Assembly (NCBI GenBank): GCA_027080605.1 | Contig: JALWRO010000299.1 | Span: forward strand, 1-12,103 | Direction: 5' to 3' | Origin: Campylobacterales bacterium | GTDB taxonomy: Bacteria > Campylobacterota > Campylobacteria > Campylobacterales > QNZT01 | DNA length: 12,103 bases | Part shown: positions 6,503 to 12,103 of the stretch, piece after piece | Numbering within the stretch: the first letter of the stretch is position 1 | Layout: every line of letters starts with the position of its first letter | Program-made: the position numbers and the translations under genes | Notes under the pieces: generated by a model | Databases searched by the model: none | Seen by the model: only the letters and a program-made list of their open reading frames with translations | Told to the model about the DNA's origin: nothing

Positions 6503-7381
6503 CTATACGAATGTCACATCCGCGACATTGTGGTTCAGTCCCAGTTTATCAGGCGCTATACCCAGTGCCAAACCAACCATCTGAGGCAAATGCAGGACCG
6601 GAATATCGATTTCACGTCCCATCTCTTTGGCAATATTATGCTGCTGTACATCCATTCTGAGGTGACACAATGGACACGGTGTGACGATTGTTTCCGCCCC
6701 CTGATCGATTGCATCGAGCATTGCATTTCCGGAGAGCCTGTTCGCGGTTTTCGGTGCCTGAAGCTCTACATGAAATCCGCAGCATTTATTTTTATGTTCA
6801 TATTCTACATTTTTACCGCCGAGCGCGATAATGAGTTTGTCGATAGAGTCCGGTGCATACGCATTTTCACCGCCGTTGCTTTTGTGCTGCAGGTGGCTCG
6901 GGCGAATATTATGACATCCGTAGAAAGCGGCGATCTGCATATCTGTCAACGGTTTGACCACTTTTTCGGCGATCGCATCCAGACCGAGATCATCTACCAG
7001 TGCATACAAAAAGTGTTTGACTTCACTCGTTCCTTTGTACTCCAGACCCACTTCTGAAAGGCGCTCATTGACCGCAGCTTTAAGCTTTTCGTTACTGTCG
7101 AGTCGATCTTTGGTCATGCCTGTATTGAGCTGGCATGTGTTACAGATAGTCACCATCGTCAATCCCAGTTTTTCCGCATAGCAGATATTTCTGGCGTTGA
7201 GCGTGAGTGAGAGCATATCGTCAAAATCCTGCAGGTGGCTTGCGCCGCAGCAGGAGGCTTCATCCAGAAGTACAAGTTCAATATCGAGTGCTTCGGCAAT
7301 CGCCATGGTGGACTGTAAAAGTTCAGGTGTACTCTCTCTTGCAGTACAACCGGTATAGAGTGCATATTTTAATTTTGCCAT
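6503..7381 (-). CDS. sdhE: Succinate dehydrogenase/fumarate reductase third subunit, HdrB-like (SdhE type)
   Basis: Third subunit of a type E succinate:quinone or fumarate reductase; it takes the place of the usual haem-b membrane anchor. The 292-residue product holds two cysteine-rich CCG domains, as in heterodisulfide reductase subunit B: domain 1 has CTA (13-15), CCG (44-46) and CNTC (80-83), and domain 2 has a YGCH, a CCGFH and a CPLCH segment. In relatives these bind a special iron-sulfur cluster and zinc. No transmembrane helix is visible, so the subunit is expected to sit on the inner face of the membrane, or in the cytoplasm. It starts 2 bp after the sdhB stop with AAGGGG as ribosome site. 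The names MfrE (Campylobacter) and TfrB-like (thiol:fumarate reductase) describe similar proteins; the electron partner, quinone or thiol, cannot be read from the sequence. Confidence 0.88.
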   Translation of the reverse strand: MAKLKYALYTGCTARESTPELLQSTMAIAEALDIELVLLDEASCCGASHLQDFDDMLSLTLNARNICYAEKLGLTMVTICNTCQLNTGMTKDRLDSNEKLKAAVNERLSEVGLEYKGTSEVKHFLYALVDDLGLDAIAEKVVKPLTDMQIAAFYGCHNIRPSHLQHKSNGGENAYAPDSIDKLIIALGGKNVEYEHKNKCCGFHVELQAPKTANRLSGNAMLDAIDQGAETIVTPCPLCHLRMDVQQHNIAKEMGREIDIPVLHLPQMVGLALGIAPDKLGLNHNVADVTFV

Positions 7382-7383
7382 AA

Positions 7384-8370
7384 TTATTTCCCCTTGAACT
7401 TCGCAGTGGAAGCTGATTTTACTAATGTTTTGATTTCGTCAAGATTTTTCGATTTCGGCATATTCCACGGCATCACAATTTTGCCTTTTTTATACATGGC
7501 AATCGCTTCAGGGATATGCTTCATGACACCGATGAGACCTTCCGAATATTTCACCAGTTCACCCTCGTCGAGCAAACCGTGTTTTTGGATAGACCATTTA
7601 AATCCAACCGCATGGCGAACGGCAACATTGTCTTTTGCCATACCCTCTTCAAATGTCTGGAGGTGCAATTTGGTGATTTTCCCGATCGGATCAAGCTCTT
7701 TCGGACACGCTTCCGCACACTCGAAACACTTGACACAATCCCAGATACCGGGTCCGATTTCATTGACTGTCTCGAGTCTGTCACGTTTCCCTTCATCTCT
7801 GACATCGGCATTAAACCTGTAAGTCAGCGCCAGTGCCGCAGGTCCGAGATAGTCTTCGTTCGCCTGTACTGCCGGACAGGAGTAGTAACAGTTACCGCAC
7901 TGAATACAGTAATCCGCATTGTCGATCTTCTCTGCAAGCTCCGGTTTAACCAGATTTTCCAGTGTCGGATGCTCATCAACTTCTGTTTCGAGATACGGTT
8001 CTACCGTATTGTATTTTTTCCAGAAATCTTTTTTGTCTATGACCATATCTTTGATGGCTCTGGCTTTGTTTTGCGGCTCGATTGTTAACTCTTCGCCGAA
8101 AATTTCCACCAAATCTTCCACTCTGTCTTTACAGGCGAGTGTCGCCTTTCCGTTCACTTTAACGGCACATGAACCGCAGATACCGTGACGACAGCTCCTT
8201 CTGTACGAGAATGACCCGTCATGTTCCCACTTAATACGGTTTAACACATCCAGTACAACTTCACCCGAACCTACTTCCATCTCGATTTTGTCATAATGAG
8301 GCAAATAGTCCGTCTCACTGTTAAATCTGAAAACATTAAACAATAATTTCTTTTTATCTTCTTTTACCAT
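7384..8370 (-). CDS. sdhB: Succinate dehydrogenase/fumarate reductase iron-sulfur subunit
   Basis: Passes electrons between the flavin of SdhA and the HdrB-like subunit through three iron-sulfur clusters. The 328-residue product has a plant-type ferredoxin domain with [2Fe-2S] ligands Cys60, 65, 68 and 80 (CRHGICGSC...C), then an alpha-helical ferredoxin domain with CIQCGNCYYSCP (Cys155, 158, 161, 165) and CVKCFECAEACP (Cys212, 215, 218, 222). Classical SdhB has the pattern C-x5-C-x3-C in the last motif and a [3Fe-4S] cluster; the extra Cys215 here is the type E feature, which in studied archaeal enzymes goes with a second [4Fe-4S] cluster. It is about 80 residues longer than the Escherichia coli protein, mainly at the C-terminus (after 235). 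It starts 9 bp after sdhA, with TAGGAT as ribosome site. Confidence 0.93.
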   Translation of the reverse strand: MVKEDKKKLLFNVFRFNSETDYLPHYDKIEMEVGSGEVVLDVLNRIKWEHDGSFSYRRSCRHGICGSCAVKVNGKATLACKDRVEDLVEIFGEELTIEPQNKARAIKDMVIDKKDFWKKYNTVEPYLETEVDEHPTLENLVKPELAEKIDNADYCIQCGNCYYSCPAVQANEDYLGPAALALTYRFNADVRDEGKRDRLETVNEIGPGIWDCVKCFECAEACPKELDPIGKITKLHLQTFEEGMAKDNVAVRHAVGFKWSIQKHGLLDEGELVKYSEGLIGVMKHIPEAIAMYKKGKIVMPWNMPKSKNLDEIKTLVKSASTAKFKGK

Positions 8371-8379
8371 CGTTTTATC

Positions 8380-10098
8380 CTAGTAAGTTCGTTCTTGTGG
8401 TTCAAACTTGCCTAAAACCACATCTGCATATTCTAATTTTATAGCACCTCGTTTACCCATATACGCATAGGTATGCTTCAAATACTTTTTATCATCACGT
8501 TTGGTGTAGTCATTACGATAGTGTGCACCCCTGCTCTCTTTTCTCGCAAGCGCGCCCTCCACAATAAACGCGGCATAGTCAAGCATATGCCCCAGTTCGA
8601 TCGCTTCCTGAAGGTCGGTATTGTATACTTTGCTCTTATCGTCGATACGAATGTTTTTATATCTTTCATGAAGCTGTTTGATGATCTCTTTCTGCTTTTC
8701 GAGAGACTCTTTCGTTCGGAAAACACCGGCATTTTCCGTCATACTTGCCTGCAATTCGGTACGCAGTTCAGGGACACGCTCCATTCCGTTGTTTTTGATC
8801 ACTGTCTCTATCTCTTTGATCGCTCTGTCTGCATCACTCTCTTTGGCAGGCTTCAGTGTAAGAGAGTCAAGATCTTTTGCGATCGTATTACCCACATGCC
8901 GTCCGAAAAGCAGTGCTTCCAGCACCGAGTTCGCACCCAGACGGTTCGCACCGTGTACACTGACACATGAACACTCACCTGCCGCATAAAAACCTGTCAC
9001 AGTTTCATTAGGATTTTTCTTGACATGTCCCGCAATCGTTACCGGGATACCACCCATGGAGTAGTGTGCCGTCGCAGCAATCATGATAGGCTCTTTGATC
9101 ATATCCAGTCCCAGGAAAGTGAGTGCGAGATCACGCAGTTCCGGAAGTCTTTCCATAATCTTCTCTTTTCCCAGATGGGTCAGGTCGAGATAGACGGCAT
9201 CTTTGTTCGGTCCAACACCCCTGCCTTCCAGAATCTCTTGCGTAATCGAACGACTGACAAGGTCACGCGGTGCAAGTTCCATTTTGTCAGGAGCATATTT
9301 TTCCATAAAACGCTCGCCCAGAGAGTTCAGCAGTTTACCACCCTCTCCGCGCGCCGCTTCACTCATCAAAATACCCGTACCCGCAAGTCCTGTCGGATGA
9401 AACTGTACAAACTCCATATCTTCCAGCGGCAATCCGTGTCTGGCAACGATGGAGAGCGCATCTCCGGTATTTGCATGCGCGTTGGAATTGATTTTATACG
9501 CTCTTCCGTAACCGCCTGTTGCGAACATCACCGCCTTGGCATTGAAAATAGCCGGTTCACTCGTCTTGATGTCATATCCCACAACACCGTTGACAGTACC
9601 GGTCTCTTCATCGTAGATGATATCGGAAACATACCATTCATCTTTAAAATCAACATCCAGACGATTTGCCTGTTCAAAAATCGTCTGTAACAGTGTCAGA
9701 CCCGTTCTGTCTTTCGCAAAACAGGCTCGGGGGTGAGACTGCCCGCCGAAAGGACGCTGCGCGATTTTTCCGTCAGGTGTTCTGCTAAAAACCGCACCCA
9801 TATGCTCCGCCCAGCGTACCGCTTCAGGCGCTGTCTGACACATAAACTCGACAGCATCCTGATCCGCCAGATAGTCACTCCCTTTGACGGTATCAAATTC
9901 ATGCAACTCTACACTGTCACCTTCCGCAAAAGCTGCGTTAATACCGCCCTGCGCCGCTCCCGAATGTGACCTCAGTGGATGAAGTTTGGTTAAAACAACA
10001 ACATTTTTTCCCTGTCTCTTGAGCTCTCTGGCAGCTGCAAGTCCCGCAAGTCCCGCACCTACTATAACAGCATCGTATGTATGAATCGGTATGCTCAT
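8380..10098 (-). CDS. sdhA: Succinate dehydrogenase/fumarate reductase flavoprotein subunit
   Basis: Catalytic subunit that interconverts succinate and fumarate on covalently bound FAD. The 572-residue product opens directly with the FAD-binding loop VIVGAGLAGLAA (11-22) with no twin-arginine signal, so it faces the cytoplasm, unlike the exported MfrA of Campylobacter and Wolinella. His45 in SHSGAAQGG is the expected FAD-attachment residue. Gln50 in the same motif is the residue of succinate dehydrogenases where fumarate reductases usually have Glu. Substrate-site motifs follow: HPTGLAGTGILMSEAARGEGG in two halves (HPTG, then EAARGEGG with the catalytic Arg), HYSMGG, and HGANRLGANSV. First gene of sdhA-sdhB-sdhE, with ribosome site AAAGGA 8 nt upstream. 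L-aspartate oxidase (NadB) is a relative but is ruled out by the operon and the His45 motif. Direction in vivo (oxidative or reductive TCA) is open. Confidence 0.94.
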   Translation of the reverse strand: MSIPIHTYDAVIVGAGLAGLAAARELKRQGKNVVVLTKLHPLRSHSGAAQGGINAAFAEGDSVELHEFDTVKGSDYLADQDAVEFMCQTAPEAVRWAEHMGAVFSRTPDGKIAQRPFGGQSHPRACFAKDRTGLTLLQTIFEQANRLDVDFKDEWYVSDIIYDEETGTVNGVVGYDIKTSEPAIFNAKAVMFATGGYGRAYKINSNAHANTGDALSIVARHGLPLEDMEFVQFHPTGLAGTGILMSEAARGEGGKLLNSLGERFMEKYAPDKMELAPRDLVSRSITQEILEGRGVGPNKDAVYLDLTHLGKEKIMERLPELRDLALTFLGLDMIKEPIMIAATAHYSMGGIPVTIAGHVKKNPNETVTGFYAAGECSCVSVHGANRLGANSVLEALLFGRHVGNTIAKDLDSLTLKPAKESDADRAIKEIETVIKNNGMERVPELRTELQASMTENAGVFRTKESLEKQKEIIKQLHERYKNIRIDDKSKVYNTDLQEAIELGHMLDYAAFIVEGALARKESRGAHYRNDYTKRDDKKYLKHTYAYMGKRGAIKLEYADVVLGKFEPQERTY

Positions 10099-10131
10099 TA
10101 AGCCTGTCCTTTAAAAATAGAAATTTGTTAT

Positions 10132-10150
10132 ATTATAGTCAAGCGTGACT
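10132..10150 (-). promoter_or_regulatory. sdhABE promoter -10 box with adjoining palindrome
   Basis: A perfect TATAAT on the minus strand (complement of 10132-10137) lies 33 bp before the sdhA start. Directly upstream and sharing one base is AGTCA-4-TGACT (10137-10150), a 5-bp inverted repeat in the -35 to -10 spacer, where a repressor would block RNA polymerase. The rest of the 191-bp spacer to DUF309 is AT-rich with no further clear signal. Confidence 0.5.
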
Positions 10151-10289
10151 AAAAATATACAAAAAGTTACATTTGTGCCATTCTCCTGCTTCAGAAATGT
10201 TACGTTTTGTAAGTTTTAATAACAATTTCTTATATACAGGTTTTTTTAAGGATGATAGAAATCTGAATAAACTTTAGTACGAATCCATA

Positions 10290-10616
10290 TCAAGATAAAA
10301 TATTTTGATATTTATCATGTAAATTATACAATATATTGTTGGCTTTGACAAAAAGTGCATATTCTTCAATATCCTCTTTCAACAAACCGAGATACTTTTC
10401 ATGCGTCTGCCATACCCTTCTTGCAGCTTCATACCGCTCCAGACGAATCAACTCAAAAGCAGTCGCTCCGTTGATAAACCCTTTGCAGAGATTTTTCAGA
10501 GGATGATCGGTTTTTCGTATGGTGTGCCAGTATGTTTCCATATCTTCATGAGCATCATAAAAACGTGCCTCTTCAAGATCCCGAATAAATATCTCCAGCG
10601 CTTCTTTCAATTCCAT
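10290..10616 (-). CDS. DUF309 domain protein
   Basis: Small, probably cytoplasmic all-helical protein of 108 residues; the DUF309 family has no established function. The family's signature is visible: YDAHEDMETYW (20-30), matching the conserved A-H-E-x-x-E-x-x-W pattern, and the second helix pair with GFINGATAFELIRLERYEAA (46-65), in which the glycine and the hydrophobic spacing are conserved. There is no signal peptide or membrane segment. The ribosome site is strong (GGAAGGA just before ATG). It is divergent from thiL with a 50-bp spacer and ends 191 bp before the sdhA start, so it is probably a single-gene unit. No conserved partner is evident. Confidence 0.8.
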   Translation of the reverse strand: MELKEALEIFIRDLEEARFYDAHEDMETYWHTIRKTDHPLKNLCKGFINGATAFELIRLERYEAARRVWQTHEKYLGLLKEDIEEYALFVKANNILYNLHDKYQNILS

Positions 10617-10645
10617 TTTCCTTCCCTCCCCGACAAATCTGAACT

Positions 10646-10651
10646 ATTCTA
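10646..10651 (-). promoter_or_regulatory. Possible -10 box of the DUF309 gene
   Basis: TAGAAT on the minus strand, 29 bp before the DUF309 start, adjoining the thiL -10 box on the other strand. If both are used, the two promoters overlap and polymerases would compete. Weak, position-based call. Confidence 0.3.
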
Positions 10652-10660
10652 TGCTATACT
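10652..10660 (+). promoter_or_regulatory. Extended -10 promoter of thiL
   Basis: TGC-TATACT is an extended -10 box (TG at 10652-10653, hexamer 10655-10660). Six bases separate it from the thiL ATG, so transcription should start at the A of the start codon, base 10667. Confidence 0.55.
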
Positions 10661-10666
10661 CTCTTC

Positions 10667-11500
10667 ATGAAAGATAAAGAGTCCTTTTTCATTAACCAGT
10701 TTCCCTCTTTGCAAATCGGAGACGACGGCGCGGTAGTCGGCAAACATATTTATAGCAAAGATCTCTTTTTTGAAGATATTCATTTTAAAAGAGTATGGAT
10801 GACACTCGAAGAGATCGCCGCCAAAAGCATGCTGGTCAATATCTCCGACGCGATTGTGATGAACGCGAAAGTATGCTATGCCCTCATCGGCATCGAAATC
10901 CCCTCCAATTTTACACCGCAACAACTCGAAGCACTGGCAAAAGGATTTCTGAAAGTCGCCGACACTTACGGCTTTGAGATTATCGGAGGCGATACGATCG
11001 CGGGAGAGAAACTGAACATTTCGGTGACGCTTATCTCCGAAAGTGACCGACCTGTTTTCAGGAGAGGCGTTCAAAAAGGCGATCTGGCAGCCTATACAGG
11101 CAGTCTGGGGAGTGTCAAAAGAGACCTGGAAAAACTGTTTAGGGGAGAACCGGTTCCCTCCTCATCAAAATTTATCAGACCACAGCTAAGAGGCGACTTC
11201 TTTTACGAAGCCGCTCCACTCATTCATGCCGCACTCGATATCTCCGACGGACTAAGCAAAGATCTTTCCCGTCTTGCAAAAGCCAACCGGATGGGATTTG
11301 CGTTTAATCGTAACATTTCCGAAGAGGAACTCTGCAGCGGCGAAGAGTATGAAATCCTTTTTACTTTTGATCCCAAAAATTTGGATACACTACAAGAGAT
11401 AGCCCGGAAACACAACACACCGCTTACCGTCTTTGCCACCGCAGTTGACGGTCACTATGAGAGTGTCTGTCCGGAGAACCATTTTCAGACGCAGGAGTAA
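10667..11500 (+). CDS. thiL: Thiamine-monophosphate kinase
   Basis: Phosphorylates thiamine phosphate with ATP to give thiamine diphosphate, the last step of coenzyme B1 synthesis; cytoplasmic. The 277-residue product shows the AIR-synthase/ThiL plan: IGDDGAVVG (17-25, metal-binding aspartates), DLFFEDIHF (31-39), the helix AAKSMLVNISDA, EIIGGDT (metal and ATP site), a second domain with ALDISDGLSKDL, and SGEEYEILFTF near the end. It is somewhat shorter than the 320-residue enzymes of gamma-proteobacteria, through a reduced C-terminus. The usual IGDDAAV has Gly for the first Ala, a mild change. No Shine-Dalgarno precedes the ATG and the promoter sits right before it, which suggests a leaderless mRNA. 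truD follows after 1 bp, a pairing I recall from Campylobacter. A HypE/SelD/PurM function is unlikely given the motifs. Confidence 0.92.
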   Translation: MKDKESFFINQFPSLQIGDDGAVVGKHIYSKDLFFEDIHFKRVWMTLEEIAAKSMLVNISDAIVMNAKVCYALIGIEIPSNFTPQQLEALAKGFLKVADTYGFEIIGGDTIAGEKLNISVTLISESDRPVFRRGVQKGDLAAYTGSLGSVKRDLEKLFRGEPVPSSSKFIRPQLRGDFFYEAAPLIHAALDISDGLSKDLSRLAKANRMGFAFNRNISEEELCSGEEYEILFTFDPKNLDTLQEIARKHNTPLTVFATAVDGHYESVCPENHFQTQE

Positions 11501-11501
11501 C

Positions 11502-12103
11502 ATGAACCGCCTCTTTTACCTCAACCACACCCCGCTACATACCCACTTCACCAAAAACAGCAAAGATTTTGTCGTCTCGGAAGTACCGCTTTACGGATTC
11601 AGCGGAGAGGGAGAACACCTCATTTTAAAAGTGCGCAAAAAAGACCTGACCACCTGGGGAATGCTGCAGATATTTAGCGAAACCAGCGGTGCAAAACTCC
11701 GGGAATTCGGCTACGCCGGTCTCAAAGACAAAGACGGCATGACCATTCAGTATATCTCCATTCTCAAAAAGTATGAAAAGGCATTTGAAAACTTCTCTCA
11801 TGAAAAGATTAAAATCCTCGAATCGACCTGGCACAACAACAAAATTAAAACCGGGCATCTCAAAGGGAACCGCTTTTTCATCCGCCTCAAAAAAGTAAAT
11901 CCGACAGAAGCGCTCATGATGCAAAATATCCTCAAAATCATGGACAAGGAGGGTTTCCCCAACTACTTCGGATATCAGCGATTCGGAAGAGAGGGGGACA
12001 ACTTCGAAAGAGGACGGGGCATACTCGAGGGAAAAATCAAAGAGCGCAACAAAAAAATGCGCAACCTTTTCATCTCCGCCTATCAGAGCCACCTTTCCAC
12101 CCT
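11502..12103 (+). CDS. truD: tRNA pseudouridine-13 synthase TruD (cut by window edge)
   Basis: Converts uridine 13 in the D-stem of some tRNAs to pseudouridine. About 200 N-terminal residues are visible and the frame is open to the end of the window. KDFVVSEVPL (21-30) is the family's start segment, YAGLKDKDG (71-79) carries the catalytic aspartate (Asp76 by motif), KGNRFFIRL (121-129) and NYFGYQRFG (154-162) are further family signatures, and AYQSHL near 193-198 starts the next conserved block. The ATG is 1 bp after the thiL stop and has AGGAG (11493-11497) 4 nt upstream, so the two genes form an operon and truD translation has its own ribosome site, unlike thiL. Confidence 0.95.
   Translation, partial: MNRLFYLNHTPLHTHFTKNSKDFVVSEVPLYGFSGEGEHLILKVRKKDLTTWGMLQIFSETSGAKLREFGYAGLKDKDGMTIQYISILKKYEKAFENFSHEKIKILESTWHNNKIKTGHLKGNRFFIRLKKVNPTEALMMQNILKIMDKEGFPNYFGYQRFGREGDNFERGRGILEGKIKERNKKMRNLFISAYQSHLST

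Noticed and set aside
6491..7057. 188-codon open frame on the plus strand opposite sdhE
   Set aside because: Lies over both CCG domains of sdhE on the other strand; it has no promoter or ribosome site.
9025..9690. 221-codon open frame on the plus strand inside sdhA
   Set aside because: Complement of strongly conserved flavoprotein motifs; shadow frame with no recognisable protein features.
10166..10203. Imperfect inverted repeat GTTACATTT / AAATGTTAC in the sdhA-DUF309 spacer
   Set aside because: Nine positions with one mismatch and a 20-base loop in AT-rich DNA; expected by chance.
1..12103. CRISPR arrays, tRNA or rRNA genes, prophage or toxin-antitoxin genes
   Set aside because: No regularly spaced repeats, no cloverleaf with tRNA consensus, no rRNA sequence and no such proteins were found on either strand.

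Overview
The window looks like chromosomal DNA of a Campylobacterota (Epsilonproteobacteria) member, most likely a free-living, sulfur- or hydrogen-oxidising relative of Sulfurovum or Sulfurimonas. This is inferred from protein character, from AT-rich spacers with good -10 boxes and poor -35 boxes, from a succinate dehydrogenase/fumarate reductase whose third subunit is of the heterodisulfide-reductase-B type, and from two gene neighbourhoods I recall from Campylobacter genomes (tyrA divergent from bamA; thiL followed by truD). No tRNA, rRNA, CRISPR array, transposase or phage gene was seen.

Left part (1-4765): tyrA (prephenate dehydrogenase, 3' part outside the window) runs leftward and is divergent from bamA, the outer-membrane assembly protein with five POTRA domains. 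Tail to tail with bamA is a leftward pair: a family 4 [4Fe-4S] uracil-DNA glycosylase overlaps by 4 bp a periplasmic protein of unknown function that looks like a type I periplasmic-binding fold.

Middle (4766-6502): a DUF481 outer-membrane beta-barrel gene, then a 361-bp stretch without genes, then a superoxide reductase gene. Most of the gene-free stretch (5673-5942) is an unusual 270-bp element. It has 33-bp terminal inverted repeats (32 of 33 matching), and inside them two long hairpin arms and a small C(UUCG)G hairpin that abut almost without unpaired bases, so a single strand could fold as a four-way junction. This is the most interesting object in the window: perhaps a MITE-like mobile element, perhaps a structured RNA.

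Right-centre (6450-10150): a three-gene leftward operon sdhA-sdhB-sdhE (spacers of 9 and 2 bp), with a strong -10 box and a small palindrome upstream and a 14-bp-stem terminator downstream. SdhA has no Tat signal, so the enzyme faces the cytoplasm. SdhB has the extra cysteine seen in type E enzymes. The set connects succinate/fumarate to the quinone pool or another electron carrier, in the oxidative or the reductive TCA cycle.

Right end (10290-12103): a small DUF309 protein gene is divergent from thiL (thiamine-monophosphate kinase), which is followed after 1 bp by truD (tRNA pseudouridine-13 synthase, cut by the window edge). thiL has an extended -10 box placed so that transcription should begin at its start codon, with no Shine-Dalgarno, so a leaderless mRNA is likely.
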